Source: an uncultured Opitutaceae bacterium (lineage in GTDB: Bacteria; Verrucomicrobiota; Verrucomicrobiia; Opitutales; Opitutaceae). Taken from it: 64,000 nucleotides of DNA. Of this stretch, positions 1 through 9,364 are shown in pieces. Under the pieces are notes generated by a model. It ran no database searches. It saw only the letters and a program-made list of their open reading frames with translations, and had not been told where the DNA came from. The position numbers and the translations under genes were made by a program. The DNA lies in contig OX638348.1 of assembly GCA_951813085.1 (NCBI GenBank), positions 1,931,627 to 1,995,626 on the forward strand. The letters are read 5' to 3'. Position 1 is the first letter of the stretch. Each line of letters begins with the position of its first letter.

Positions 1-3
1 CAG

Positions 4-38
4 TCCGCCTTGGTTCAATACCTTGGCGGATTTTTTTT
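4..38 (+). terminator. Rho-independent terminator at the left edge
   Basis: The arms TCCGCC (4-9) and GGCGGA (25-30) pair, with an inner GGT/ACC pairing, and are followed by a run of eight T (31-38). This presumably ends a rightward gene lying outside the window. Confidence 0.75.
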
Positions 39-126
39 ATTCTACACTGTCTTACGGCCCAACTATCCTCTAGAATGGAAAACGAGCGGATTCGTTTCAT
101 AACAAAGCAGAGATTACGCTTGATTT

Positions 127-150
127 TATAAAACGTTACGTTACGTTATA
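127..150 (+). promoter_or_regulatory. AT-rich leader with ACGTT direct repeats
   Basis: Just upstream of the GTG start at 155 the sequence repeats ACGTT three times at 5-6 base spacing inside an AT-rich stretch. The position fits a promoter or operator of the nucleotidyltransferase pair, as expected if the pair is autoregulated. The role is inferred from position alone. Confidence 0.3.
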
Positions 151-154
151 TTAA

Positions 155-697
155 GTGAATAAACGTACATTACTGGCGGCGCTGCGGCTTCTCGGGCAAT
201 TCGCCAATGCGGAAGGCATCAAGCTTGAAGTCTCCATCTACGGTGGAGCCTCGATTCTTCTCGCCTTCAACAGTCGTGACGCCACGAGGGATATAGATGC
301 GATTCTAAAGCCTAAGGAAGAGGGCGAGCGTTTGGTCGCCCGTGTAGCTCGAGAGCTCGATATCCCTGACGATTGGCTCAATTCCAACGTCGAGCAGTTT
401 ATATCGCCCAAGCAAGAAGCGAAAAGACGCTTGGCCGAAATTGAGGACGAAACCGGACTGATCGTCCACGTCCCGACGGCAAAGTACCTCCTAGCAATGA
501 AGGCCCTCGCCTGTCGCCGTCCCATTGGTGAATACAAGGGGGACATCGAAGACTTAAGATTTCTGATCGATAAAATTGGCATAAAGTCTGTATCCGAAAT
601 CCAAGACGCGGTGGACGCTTTCTATCCAGACGACGTGATTCGACCGCGCGACGTTCCTTTGCTGGAGAGTCTTATTAATTCGAACGATGATGCGTGA
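155..697 (+). CDS. DUF6036/AbiEii-like nucleotidyltransferase
   Basis: A 180-residue protein with the hallmark of small minimal nucleotidyltransferases: GGAS at residues 30-33 followed by D-I-D at 46-48, the metal-binding pair of the polymerase-beta fold. Members of this group (DUF6036, AbiEii) are often toxins of type IV toxin-antitoxin or abortive-infection pairs. The start is a GTG; no earlier in-frame start fits. The next gene begins 11 bases before this stop, so the two are probably translated together. A housekeeping tRNA or antibiotic nucleotidyltransferase is less likely given the length and pairing. Fold assignment is good; the toxin role is inference. Confidence 0.7.
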   Translation: MNKRTLLAALRLLGQFANAEGIKLEVSIYGGASILLAFNSRDATRDIDAILKPKEEGERLVARVARELDIPDDWLNSNVEQFISPKQEAKRRLAEIEDETGLIVHVPTAKYLLAMKALACRRPIGEYKGDIEDLRFLIDKIGIKSVSEIQDAVDAFYPDDVIRPRDVPLLESLINSNDDA

Positions 698-1214
698 AGA
701 ATGGAAAAGGCCTAGTACCGCAGCGGAGGTCTGCGAGCGCGTTCATGATGCGGAATCCTTCGGTCGGAACGTACGCGATTGGCAGCATGAGCTTCAAAAA
801 GTAACCAGCCGTCCCGCGTTTGCCCGATTGGTGAACAAAGCTCCGGCTCTGTTGCGTGACCTCCTCAAGGATGGCGGTCAATGCGATGCGTATCTCGCTG
901 CCTACGTGGAGTGGCTTTCTGACCGAATCGGCATCGAAGCGCCGGTGTGGGTTTTCGATCGCAATCGCGTAGCGGAAGAACCCTGGTTCGACTATCCACC
1001 CCTATGGGAGCAATCGTTCGTTGACGCGCCAGGAGCCTTTCGTCGCAGAGGCGTATTCACAAAACCTGACAACGTGATCCGCATTCAAAAAGGCAGACCT
1101 CCGACACCTACCGCAAATAAGCGTCGTAAAAACGCAGAACGGCAGCGACGCTATCGAGAACGTATCAAAGCCAAGCTTGCGAGACTTAAAGAGCTAGAGA
1201 CTGGGAGAAAATAA
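687..1214 (+). CDS. Hypothetical partner of the nucleotidyltransferase, basic C-terminus
   Basis: A 175-residue protein overlapping the preceding gene by 11 bases; a second ATG at 690 is also possible. The N-terminal two thirds are mixed with no recognised domain. The last 40 residues are strongly basic (RRKNAERQRRYRERIKAKLA) and predicted helical, which suggests DNA or RNA binding. The tight overlap makes it the likely antitoxin or regulator of the pair. No family was recognised. Confidence 0.55.
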   Translation: MMREEWKRPSTAAEVCERVHDAESFGRNVRDWQHELQKVTSRPAFARLVNKAPALLRDLLKDGGQCDAYLAAYVEWLSDRIGIEAPVWVFDRNRVAEEPWFDYPPLWEQSFVDAPGAFRRRGVFTKPDNVIRIQKGRPPTPTANKRRKNAERQRRYRERIKAKLARLKELETGRK

Positions 1215-1241
1215 ACTGGAAACTCTTACCTAAGCAATCAC

Positions 1242-2849
1242 ATGAGATACCTATCGCTTTCAATTTTCCTGGCATTGAGCGCAGTCGTTTCTGCCAAGCC
1301 CAACATCCTCTTCATCGCCGCGGACGACTTGCGGACCGAGCTCGGATGCTACGGCTCGGATTTAGCGATCACGCCACACTTGGATGCTTTGGCTGACGAT
1401 GGACTGCTGTTCAATCGAGCCTATTGCCAGCAAGCGATCTGCAGTCCTTCCCGGGCCAGCCTCATGACCGGCGCCCGACCCGATACGTTGGGAGTGATCG
1501 AAAACTACACCTATTTTCGGGATGCCAATCCCGACATTGTAACGCTTCCTCAATACTTGATTACCCAGGGCTATGAAACCGCATACTGCGGCAAGATCTA
1601 CCATGGTCGGTTTACCGATCTCGAGAAATCCTGGAGCTGGAAGCCCGTCCAAAATCTACCCGGACTTCCCAAGCCCCTTCCCTACGCGCTAAAGGAAAAT
1701 CTGGAGATCCAGAAACGCAACCGGGAAGAAGCCGCCCAGAAATACAGTCCCGAAGCGCGGGGCGGCCTCGGCAACGGTCCCGCCTATGAAGCCGGAGAGG
1801 TATCCGATCAGTACTACTCCGACGGATACGATACCCAACGCGCTATCGCAACCATGAAGGAAATGGTCACTAAAAGCGACAAGCCCTTCTTCCTCGGATT
1901 GGGATTCAAGAAGCCCCACTTGAATTGGGTGGCTCCCAAACGCTACTGGGACCTCTACGACCCTTCGGAAATCAATTTGGCTGAGCATGACAAGGCTCCT
2001 GAGAATGGCGCCGCCATGGGCTTGCATGCCTCTTTCGAATTGCGCGTGCGGCATGGCATTCCCAAGGACGGCCCGATTGGGCCAGAGCTTTCCCGAACGC
2101 TTCTGCATTCGTACCTCGCCTGCACGAGCTATATCGACGCCCAAGTTGGGCTCATGATCGACGCCCTCGAAGAAGTCGGCCTCCGCGACGATACCCTCAT
2201 AATTTTCTGGGGAGACCATGGGTGGCATTTGGGTGACATGGGCGTATGGGGCAAGGCGACCAACTATGAGATCGCTACGCGCGTCCCGCTCATTATCTGG
2301 ACGCCGGATATGCCTGACAAGAACCGAGGCAAGAAAACCAATGCGCTAGTTGAGCTAATCGATATGTATCCAACACTGTGCGACTTGATTGGCGTGGAAT
2401 TACCGAATCACCTCGAAGGCGCGAGCTTCGCCCCTCTCCTTGACAAGCCGAATCGTCCCTGGAAAAAGGCAGCGTTCAGCCAATACCCGAATCCCGCCCT
2501 TCGCGAGTGGGCCGCCAACCCTCTGTCACAGGGCGCCCGCGAGACCTTCTTCGGTCCGCTCATCGAAAAAGTGGAGAATCGCATCATAGATCAGCAAGGC
2601 GACCAATGGGATCGACACTTGTTCGAGAACGACTTGATGGGATACGCCATGCGGACCGACCGCTACCGCCTCGTCTTATGGAAGGACTACACAAATCCAT
2701 CTGCTGATCCCCTCTTCGTAGAGCTTTACGATCACCGCAATGACCCTCATGAAACGCGCAACATCGCGGACAATCATCCTAAGATAGTAAAGAAGCTAAC
2801 CTCCCAGTTCAACCAAGGATGGCAAGGCAACCTTCCCAGTAGCAACTAG
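1242..2849 (+). CDS. Secreted sulfatase, iduronate-2-sulfatase-like
   Basis: A 535-residue S1-family sulfatase that hydrolyses sulfate esters, probably on a polysaccharide. Residues 1-18 are a Sec signal peptide. The metal-binding pair AADD lies at 27-29 and the active-site motif C67-S-P-S-R is the cysteine type that must be oxidised to formylglycine. A second metal-site motif GDHGWHLG occurs near residue 325, and the end has the usual LYDHRNDPHETRNIA segment. It starts 27 bases after the toxin-like pair and is followed by another sulfatase on the same strand. The exact sulfated substrate cannot be read from sequence. Confidence 0.93.
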   Translation: MRYLSLSIFLALSAVVSAKPNILFIAADDLRTELGCYGSDLAITPHLDALADDGLLFNRAYCQQAICSPSRASLMTGARPDTLGVIENYTYFRDANPDIVTLPQYLITQGYETAYCGKIYHGRFTDLEKSWSWKPVQNLPGLPKPLPYALKENLEIQKRNREEAAQKYSPEARGGLGNGPAYEAGEVSDQYYSDGYDTQRAIATMKEMVTKSDKPFFLGLGFKKPHLNWVAPKRYWDLYDPSEINLAEHDKAPENGAAMGLHASFELRVRHGIPKDGPIGPELSRTLLHSYLACTSYIDAQVGLMIDALEEVGLRDDTLIIFWGDHGWHLGDMGVWGKATNYEIATRVPLIIWTPDMPDKNRGKKTNALVELIDMYPTLCDLIGVELPNHLEGASFAPLLDKPNRPWKKAAFSQYPNPALREWAANPLSQGARETFFGPLIEKVENRIIDQQGDQWDRHLFENDLMGYAMRTDRYRLVLWKDYTNPSADPLFVELYDHRNDPHETRNIADNHPKIVKKLTSQFNQGWQGNLPSSN

Positions 2850-2964
2850 CGGACAGAACCCACGAGGCGACCCCTTAATTACCCATTTGCCAACGAACTA
2901 GCCGCTACCTAGCCTGCTCAGCGTGCCCAATCGAGACAATCGATGCTCGCCTATACCATACGTC

Positions 2965-4374
2965 ATGATTCTCCGAATACTCTCCCTAAGTCTTTCACTC
3001 CTCACCCTTCACTCCTCACTCCTCGGATTGTCCGCCGAAGAAAGCCCACCCAATATTCTCTTCATCATCGCCGACGACCTCGGCCCCAACGATACCGGCT
3101 TCATGGACAATCCGGACGTTCGCACGCCCGCGCTGGACTCGCTCGCCGCCAAGAGCGCCCTCCTTGAGAACGTCTACGTTGCCTCTCCCAGCTGCGCCCC
3201 TTCGCGCGGGGCGATGCTCTCGGGTCTCATGCCCTTCCGCAATGGCGCCGAGCCGAACCACACCTTAGTCCGCGACGACGTTGAGCAGCTTCCGGTCTAC
3301 ATGAAGGAGCTCGGCTACGAAGTCGCTAGCATCGGAAAGATCATGCACGGAAACGACAAGCGCACGGGATTCGACTTCGACAATCGCGACATTTCCCTCG
3401 AAAAAATTGGAATCGTGGATGACTACCTCAGTCAACGGCGGTCCGAGAAGCCGCTCCTTCTCATGGTAGGCATCAAAGACCCGCATGTCCCTTGGCCCGA
3501 TGAATACTACGACCACTATGACCCTGATACCCTCACGCTGCCGCCCCAGCTCGTCGACACTCCCGACACGCGTCTCGAGCTCGCTCGCTACTACACGGAC
3601 GTCGAGCGCATGGACCAGCAGGTCGCCGCTACGCTCAAGGCCGCTGAGGAATACCTCGGTCCGAAAACGCTTATCATCTTCACCAGCGACCACGGCGCTC
3701 AGCTCCCCTACGGAAAGTGGAATAACTATGAAACCAGCGTCAGGGCTCCTATGCTTGTTTGTTGGCCCGGAATTGTAGTTCCCCGCGAACGTCATACGGC
3801 TCTTATATCATTCGTCGACATATTGCCGACGATAGTCGAGATAGCAGGAGGTACGCCCCCATCATCCGGATACGGCGAAAACCAGATTGACGGACGCTCC
3901 TTCCTTCCGATCCTCAAAGGCGAATCCTCAACGCATCGGGACTACGTCTTTAGCACCAATTCATCCGCCGCTCATCATACCTATCCGCTTCGTTCAGTTC
4001 GCGGCGATCGCTACCGGTACATCCGTAACGTATTTCCCGAACTTAATTTCACCGTACAGACCGATCACAATCCTACCGCCCAAAGTCACAATCTTTGGAC
4101 ATCCTGGGTAGACGCTGCCAAAGGGGATCCCGAGACTTTCAAGAAAGTCCACGGGTACCATCAGCGCCCTGCTGAAGAGCTCTACGACTTGCAGGTCGAT
4201 CCGAACGAGCAACGCAATTTGGCCAGTAGCCCAGAGCATATTCAATCCCTTCGAAAGCTACGCACGATCACCGATAACTGGATACGCCTTAGCGGCGATA
4301 CGCTCCAAATGCATGGCAAGCCGATGGAGGTTCTACTACCCTTAGGCGACGGATCCAATCTCAAGAATCAGTGA
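2965..4374 (+). CDS. Secreted sulfatase
   Basis: A 469-residue S1 sulfatase. I chose the ATG at 2965 over the GTG at 2923 because it begins a proper signal peptide (MILRILSLSLSLLTL). The metal-binding ADD lies at 36-38 and the formylglycine motif C77-A-P-S-R follows. TSDHGAQLPYGKWNNYE and the terminal LYDLQVDPNEQRNLA segment are typical of this family. Oddly, part of the signal peptide (2994-3021) is encoded by a heptad repeat that is intergenic elsewhere in the window. It converges on the aldo/keto reductase gene. Confidence 0.92.
   Translation: MILRILSLSLSLLTLHSSLLGLSAEESPPNILFIIADDLGPNDTGFMDNPDVRTPALDSLAAKSALLENVYVASPSCAPSRGAMLSGLMPFRNGAEPNHTLVRDDVEQLPVYMKELGYEVASIGKIMHGNDKRTGFDFDNRDISLEKIGIVDDYLSQRRSEKPLLLMVGIKDPHVPWPDEYYDHYDPDTLTLPPQLVDTPDTRLELARYYTDVERMDQQVAATLKAAEEYLGPKTLIIFTSDHGAQLPYGKWNNYETSVRAPMLVCWPGIVVPRERHTALISFVDILPTIVEIAGGTPPSSGYGENQIDGRSFLPILKGESSTHRDYVFSTNSSAAHHTYPLRSVRGDRYRYIRNVFPELNFTVQTDHNPTAQSHNLWTSWVDAAKGDPETFKKVHGYHQRPAEELYDLQVDPNEQRNLASSPEHIQSLRKLRTITDNWIRLSGDTLQMHGKPMEVLLPLGDGSNLKNQ
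2994..3021 (+). repeat. Heptad repeat (TTCACTC/CTCACCC type) inside a signal-peptide codon stretch
   Basis: Four back-to-back heptads TTCACTC, CTCACCC, TTCACTC, CTCACTC. The same unit recurs between genes at 32253, 32688, 38407, 51897, 61043 and 62633. Here it lies within the coding sequence of the sulfatase signal peptide. Confidence 0.75.
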
Positions 4375-4432
4375 AATTTCCCAATTCGCCAAATCTAGCA
4401 TCCTGGCGGAATGCGTTCGAGATGGGTCCCGT

Positions 4433-5617
4433 CTAAACCATGCCAAGGCTGACCTTGCGACCTGTGACCGAGGCGTTGTCGGCAATGGCTTCGACGGTCG
4501 GCATTTCAGATACGCAACAGGATATACTCGGATTTTGCAGCGCCCAAAGATAGGACTTGGAGTGAATCGAGCGTTCCTCAGGAATCGCTTCATTCAATTT
4601 CTGGATACGCCAATCGGGGACCTCCATGCCGGGATTGCTCACAGCCCGGGCCACTTTCATGGCCACTATGCCCATACCCGCCTTGCTAGCGCCTTGGATC
4701 GAGCGCTCCATCGAGGCGTGATTGCCAATATTGTAGGCCACCATGGCACCATCGTAGTGTCCTAGCTCGACCGCCTTATCCAAATTCGCCGCCACATCGT
4801 TGTGCATCGATACCGCTGAAAATCGAATGGCGCCATTTTGCTTAAGAGCCTCAAACACCTCTCGGATATTCTCGTCGTCGAGCATTTCTGGCATGGCGAC
4901 ACCGTGTGGACAGTGGAGCACATCTAGATAATCGGTATTGAGCGCTTTAAGCGAATTCTCAACCAATTCATGCATGCGGGCCTGGATCCTTGGTTTCCAA
5001 TCCTTGCGAGCTCCGTGCTCTTTCAATACCAAATGACGAATGTGCGCTGTCTTGAATTTATTGTCCTGCCCCTTGAAATACTTGAAGTGGTAGCCAGGCT
5101 TGAGCACACCGCGCTCCTCGATGAGCGCTTCCGCCCGTTTCTCCAAGTCTTCTTTCTTTCCAGGCGTCAACCCGTTTAACACCTCTTCTACCAATTGCCG
5201 CATGAACTCGTCGTAGAAGCTGATCTTCGATGATAGAAACAAGTCGTCCCGCCCACCGGATTCCTTGAAATACTTGCCTATCATCCGTTCGGCATTCCCT
5301 TTGCTGTACGCAGGAGCGGTATCGATATAATTCATACCTTTCTCTCGACAGGCATCAATTATAGGCAGGCAGCTTTCATCCTTCCAGGGCGTTGTCCCCA
5401 TCACGATTTCAGAAACCATCATCCCAGTATCCCCAAACTTGCGGTACGACATTTCCGATTGCCGACCTCTCCACTCTGGACTACTTGCGACGCGCGCGCC
5501 CCCACTAGCGCTAGGCTTTTCTTTCGACCCCATCGTTGCAGGAACCACGCTGAGACCCACTGAAGTAGTCAATACGCTGCGGACAAAGGTACGTCTCGAA
5601 TTGTTGTCGTTGGTCAT
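4433..5617 (-). CDS. Aldo/keto reductase with Tat signal
   Basis: A 394-residue NADPH-type aldo/keto reductase. Residues 1-30 hold a twin-arginine signal (RR at 8-9, RRTFVRSV) followed by a hydrophobic stretch, so it is probably exported folded. The barrel begins near residue 55 (MSYRKFGDTGMMVSEI). The catalytic Asp and Tyr are in YIDTAPAYSKG, the Lys in LFLSSKI and the His in LHCPHGV. C-terminal cysteines (SCCVSEMP) may mark an iron-sulfur or structural site but do not form a classic ferredoxin motif. Tat-exported reductases of this type are common in Planctomycetes and Verrucomicrobia. The substrate is unknown. Confidence 0.88.
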   Translation of the reverse strand: MTNDNNSRRTFVRSVLTTSVGLSVVPATMGSKEKPSASGGARVASSPEWRGRQSEMSYRKFGDTGMMVSEIVMGTTPWKDESCLPIIDACREKGMNYIDTAPAYSKGNAERMIGKYFKESGGRDDLFLSSKISFYDEFMRQLVEEVLNGLTPGKKEDLEKRAEALIEERGVLKPGYHFKYFKGQDNKFKTAHIRHLVLKEHGARKDWKPRIQARMHELVENSLKALNTDYLDVLHCPHGVAMPEMLDDENIREVFEALKQNGAIRFSAVSMHNDVAANLDKAVELGHYDGAMVAYNIGNHASMERSIQGASKAGMGIVAMKVARAVSNPGMEVPDWRIQKLNEAIPEERSIHSKSYLWALQNPSISCCVSEMPTVEAIADNASVTGRKVSLGMV

Positions 5618-5895
5618 AGTCTTAGAATATTCAGTTCAATATCAAGCAGCGGAGATTTAAGGAGCATCGCGCCGGGACGGCAAGCGTTTCCGCTAGAGAC
5701 CCCAAGGAGCAGCGCGCGCATAAGTAAGCAGAAAAAGACCCTCTCAATCCAATATGCCTACTGTGTAAGTTAGACTTGAGACATTCTCTTCAAATCTATT
5801 ACCTAATTTGGTGCTCTTATCGACTGCGTTTACACACTATCGCCAAGTACCCTGACTACCACGCATTGTTTAACATTGAATATTGGACGCAACCT

Positions 5896-7017
5896 ATGAA
5901 GTCGCTTTTCTCAATCCTCGCTATTAGTTATTTGCTGACCGTTTTTGCCACAGCCGACGAGAGCGTTCCCGTCACGTTGTCCCTAGGCTCTGAGGCCCCT
6001 GTTTTCAATTTGCGGGGAGTTGACGATCGAAACTGGTCGCTTTCAGATTTCAAGGATTCGGAATTGCTGCTTGTAATATTCACCTGCAACCACTGCCCCA
6101 CTGCCCAATACTACGAAGAACGAATCAAACGAATCGTCAGCGACTATGAAGACAGAGGCGTTGCCGTTGTGGCGATCAGTCCAAACGATCCCGCATCCGT
6201 AAGGCTAGACGAACTGGGCTGGGCAGTGCGAGGCGACAGCTTCGATGAAATGAAAGCCCACGCTATCGACCGTGGATTTAATTTTCCCTACCTCTACGAC
6301 GGCGACACCGAGGAAGTATCAAAGCAGTACGGACCTGCGGTAACCCCTCACGCATACATTTTCGATAGCGATCGCAAGCTCCGATATGTAGGAGCCATCG
6401 ACGACTCCGAACGCATCCAGCATGTCACTACGCAGTATGTACGCAATGCCTTGGACTCCCTTCTCAAAGGGGAACAGCCCTTGGTGGCCGAAACGAAAGT
6501 TGTGGGCTGCTCCGTCAAATGGGCAGGTAAGGGCCACCTAGTAGAGAACTACATGAAGAAGCTCGCCCAGGAGCCCGTATCGGTCGAACTCGCGGGAGCA
6601 GATACGCTAACGGCGCTTAGAGCAAACTCGGAATCAGGCAAATTTCGACTCGTCAATTTCTGGGCGACCTGGTGCGCTCCCTGCATCGCTGAGTTCGATG
6701 AATTCGTCGAAATCAATCGCATGTACCGACATCGCGACTTTGAATTCGTCTCCGTCTCACTCAATCGACCTGACGAGGAAGAACGCGTGCTTGAATTCTT
6801 AAAAAAAAAGGAAGCATCCAATCGAAACCTTCTCTTCGCATCCGCCCAGCGCGATCCATTGATCAACGCATTCAATCCTGATTGGCAAGGAGTCGCTCCT
6901 TACACGGTACTGATCAATCCGGAAGGTGAAATTATCTACTCAGAAATTGGTACCATCGACCCAGCCCCTCTCAAACAGAAAATCCTCGACTCGCTCAATG
7001 AGCGAAAGCCTTGGTAG
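5896..7017 (+). CDS. Double thioredoxin-fold (AhpC/TSA-like plus TlpA-like) exported protein
   Basis: The start at 5896 was chosen because it opens a signal peptide (MKSLFSILAISYLLTVF...TADE); upstream in-frame codons look non-coding. The 373-residue protein has two thioredoxin folds. The first (about 30-195) resembles the redoxin/TSA family with C64-N-H-C67. The second (about 228-373) is TlpA-like with W-C260-A-P-C263. Such tandem proteins are thought to act as periplasmic thiol-disulfide reductants. The gene is followed at 21 bases by a hypothetical gene on the same strand. Confidence 0.85.
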   Translation: MKSLFSILAISYLLTVFATADESVPVTLSLGSEAPVFNLRGVDDRNWSLSDFKDSELLLVIFTCNHCPTAQYYEERIKRIVSDYEDRGVAVVAISPNDPASVRLDELGWAVRGDSFDEMKAHAIDRGFNFPYLYDGDTEEVSKQYGPAVTPHAYIFDSDRKLRYVGAIDDSERIQHVTTQYVRNALDSLLKGEQPLVAETKVVGCSVKWAGKGHLVENYMKKLAQEPVSVELAGADTLTALRANSESGKFRLVNFWATWCAPCIAEFDEFVEINRMYRHRDFEFVSVSLNRPDEEERVLEFLKKKEASNRNLLFASAQRDPLINAFNPDWQGVAPYTVLINPEGEIIYSEIGTIDPAPLKQKILDSLNERKPW

Positions 7018-7038
7018 AGCGAGCGATTCCCCGACAAT

Positions 7039-7704
7039 ATGCCTCGAAACTCAACGCACATAACACTTCCAAAGCGCCTCCAGCAAACGCTTTTCTTGCT
7101 TCCTTTCGTCGCAATCTCCGACGCAGTGAACGGTCAAGAAAACCGGGCAAGCCCTGAACCGCCACCTCAACCTGAGCTAATTAAGCACAAGGAATTGTAC
7201 ACGATCAAGGACCTATCGCTAAAACGTTTCAAGAATATCGTACCTGCATTGAGTGGATTGGAATACAAGAACGTCCGCAGCGGGACCTATCCGGGTCAAA
7301 CTGAATTCAAGCTATCCACCAAGGAGAAGGAGCTACTAGAGCGATCGTTTGGCGGTCTCTTCGTGAATGAGCTGAAAGACTGGAAACGCTTCCCACTGGT
7401 CGCGGAACCAGAGCTGGAATCGATCTACTTGAAAGTGGGATTGTCCAGTATCATTTCTTTCGTACCTCCTCCGAGGACACGCAGAGAGAATCCTGCCAAC
7501 AAGATTCTGAGCGGAGCGCTGCATATGGAACTATTCGATCTGACTACCGGCCATATGATAATGAAAATCGAGGACCGATTCGTCATTCGCGACCTGCAAG
7601 GCATGCGCTATGACGAGTTCATTTGGTCCATCGAAGCCGTGCAATCGCAATTTTCACGCTTCGGAGCTGATCTGAAGACTGAATTGGAACGATTCGACAA
7701 GTAA
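7039..7704 (+). CDS. Hypothetical exported protein, possibly DUF3313-like
   Basis: A 221-residue protein with a possible signal or membrane segment near residues 16-32 and a proline-rich patch (EPPPQPELIKHKELY). The body (LKDWKRFPLVAEPELESIYL...SGALHMELFDLTTG) has the layout of DUF3313-type proteins, in which a variable lipoprotein core carries a late beta-rich segment about attributes shared with LPS or OM factors; I am not sure of this match. It lies 21 bases after the thioredoxin gene and may be cotranscribed with it. Confidence 0.6.
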   Translation: MPRNSTHITLPKRLQQTLFLLPFVAISDAVNGQENRASPEPPPQPELIKHKELYTIKDLSLKRFKNIVPALSGLEYKNVRSGTYPGQTEFKLSTKEKELLERSFGGLFVNELKDWKRFPLVAEPELESIYLKVGLSSIISFVPPPRTRRENPANKILSGALHMELFDLTTGHMIMKIEDRFVIRDLQGMRYDEFIWSIEAVQSQFSRFGADLKTELERFDK

Positions 7705-7794
7705 TCTCTTGTCCCAATAATTAAACTACTTCGGACGCTCAATAATCCGTTCCGCTCAGGCGCGGACCCTCAATAAACGTCTCTGTCGATCGAT

Positions 7795-9243
7795 TCAATC
7801 CGGAATCGATTCTTCAGGATCGATGTCCTCGCCCTCCCAATTCGCGACACCGTCTTGGTAAAGGAGTATCCTTCGCTCGCTTCCCGGTACAGGCAAACGA
7901 TTCACTTTTGGGAGCTGGCCTCTCAATCGACGCTTTACGCCATCGAACTCAGGATTCGAAGCAAGGTTGGCGAACTCGTTCGGGTCTTTGTCCATATCGT
8001 AGAGCTCTTCAGATCCGTCCGCGTATTGGATATAGCGCCATTTCTCGCTACGCAGTCCATGATTGTCGTGATTGTGCGTAGTGATCGCAGGACGGTTTCG
8101 ACGCGCATTCGGGTTCTTCAACTGAGGCGTCAAGCTTAGACCTTCTAGGTGATCGGGAACCGCAAGTCCGCATAGCTCGGACAGAGTCGGGTATATATCC
8201 AAAAGCTCCACCGGACGGTGGGAACGTTGGCCTGCCTTCACTCCTGGACCCGCAAAAATCAAAGGCACTCGAGTCGAACGATCCCAAAGCGTGTTCTTGC
8301 CAGTTATTTGCTTTTCTCCCAAATGGTATCCATGATCTGACCACAAAACGACGATCGTGTCATCCGCTAGGTCGTTTCGCTCTAACGCCTCCAATACACG
8401 CCCGACTTGGCTATCCATGAAGCTCACGCTGGCGAGATAGGCCTGGACGATCTTGATCTGCTCCCCTGTCTCCAGCAAGAATTTCTGTCTCGGTTCCGGC
8501 AGCTTCCAGTGAAGGTACCAGCTGAATCGTGGCGTATCCGCGCGATCGTCTAAGAGCATTCTCGGCAGTACGACCTCGTCTTCTGGATACAGATCGAACC
8601 ACTTCTGAGTGGCGAGCAAGGGTACATGCGGCAAAGCGAAACCCACGGCCATGAAAAAGGGGTCCTTCGGTTTGGCGTCCAGTTGCTCTACCGCCCAGCT
8701 CGCAGTCTTCCAATCCTTGTGATCGGATTCCTGGAATGGGTAAACCGCCCAGTCCATCCCGCGACCGCCGCGCGGGGTCGCTACCCGCTTCGTCTTTGGT
8801 CTCAAACCAGGAGCTAGCTTGGCGGCAACATCGAATTCACTCGCGCCGGCATTCCCATGATAGATCTTCCCAACTTGATAGGTCTTGTAACCCGTCTTCG
8901 CAAAATGCTGCGGAAGCGTCACAAGGTCCTTTAGGCTATCCACTTCCCGAAACCAAGGCATCAGCCCATAGACGCCCGTTGTGGACGGACGCAACCCCGT
9001 CATTACGCTCGTCCGCGAAGGATTGCACAAAGGCGCCTGGCAATGGGCGTTAGTGAACAAGGTCCCTCGCGCGGCGAGGGCATCGATATTGGGAGTCTTG
9101 ACCTGAGGATGACTATCCAAGCAGCCCACCCAGTCATTCAAGTCATCGATCGCAATAAAGAGAACATTCGGCTGGGAAGCGTGAATCGGAAGCAAACTTA
9201 GGGCTGCGAATATGCAGGTGACAAACCGGGGCAACAATTTCAT
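7795..9243 (-). CDS. Secreted sulfatase, iduronate-2-sulfatase-like
   Basis: A 482-residue S1 sulfatase. Residues 1-22 are a signal peptide. AIDD (31-34) binds metal and C73-N-P-S-R is the formylglycine site. WSDHGYHLGEKQ supplies the later metal ligands, and LYDMDKDPNEFANLA lies near the end. The CNPSRTS version and LNDWVG after the DD pair match the iduronate-2-sulfatase-like group, as in the sulfatase at 50277. It is transcribed in the same direction as the downstream-lying DUF1501/PSD1 genes but separated by 120 bases. Confidence 0.93.
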   Translation of the reverse strand: MKLLPRFVTCIFAALSLLPIHASQPNVLFIAIDDLNDWVGCLDSHPQVKTPNIDALAARGTLFTNAHCQAPLCNPSRTSVMTGLRPSTTGVYGLMPWFREVDSLKDLVTLPQHFAKTGYKTYQVGKIYHGNAGASEFDVAAKLAPGLRPKTKRVATPRGGRGMDWAVYPFQESDHKDWKTASWAVEQLDAKPKDPFFMAVGFALPHVPLLATQKWFDLYPEDEVVLPRMLLDDRADTPRFSWYLHWKLPEPRQKFLLETGEQIKIVQAYLASVSFMDSQVGRVLEALERNDLADDTIVVLWSDHGYHLGEKQITGKNTLWDRSTRVPLIFAGPGVKAGQRSHRPVELLDIYPTLSELCGLAVPDHLEGLSLTPQLKNPNARRNRPAITTHNHDNHGLRSEKWRYIQYADGSEELYDMDKDPNEFANLASNPEFDGVKRRLRGQLPKVNRLPVPGSERRILLYQDGVANWEGEDIDPEESIPD

Positions 9244-9364
9244 TTCATCACAATCTTAGTCTATAGCGACCTCTCTACCGACAAGGAACTAGCAATCGGA
9301 GGCCGCCGCAAGATATTTGCGATAGATTTCCAGTAGCTAAGAGCAAGAATGAAGGCATTCAATC

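Noticed and set aside
2994..3021. Heptad arrays as possible CRISPR repeats
   Set aside because: The units are 7 bp, contiguous and without spacers; no cas genes are present.
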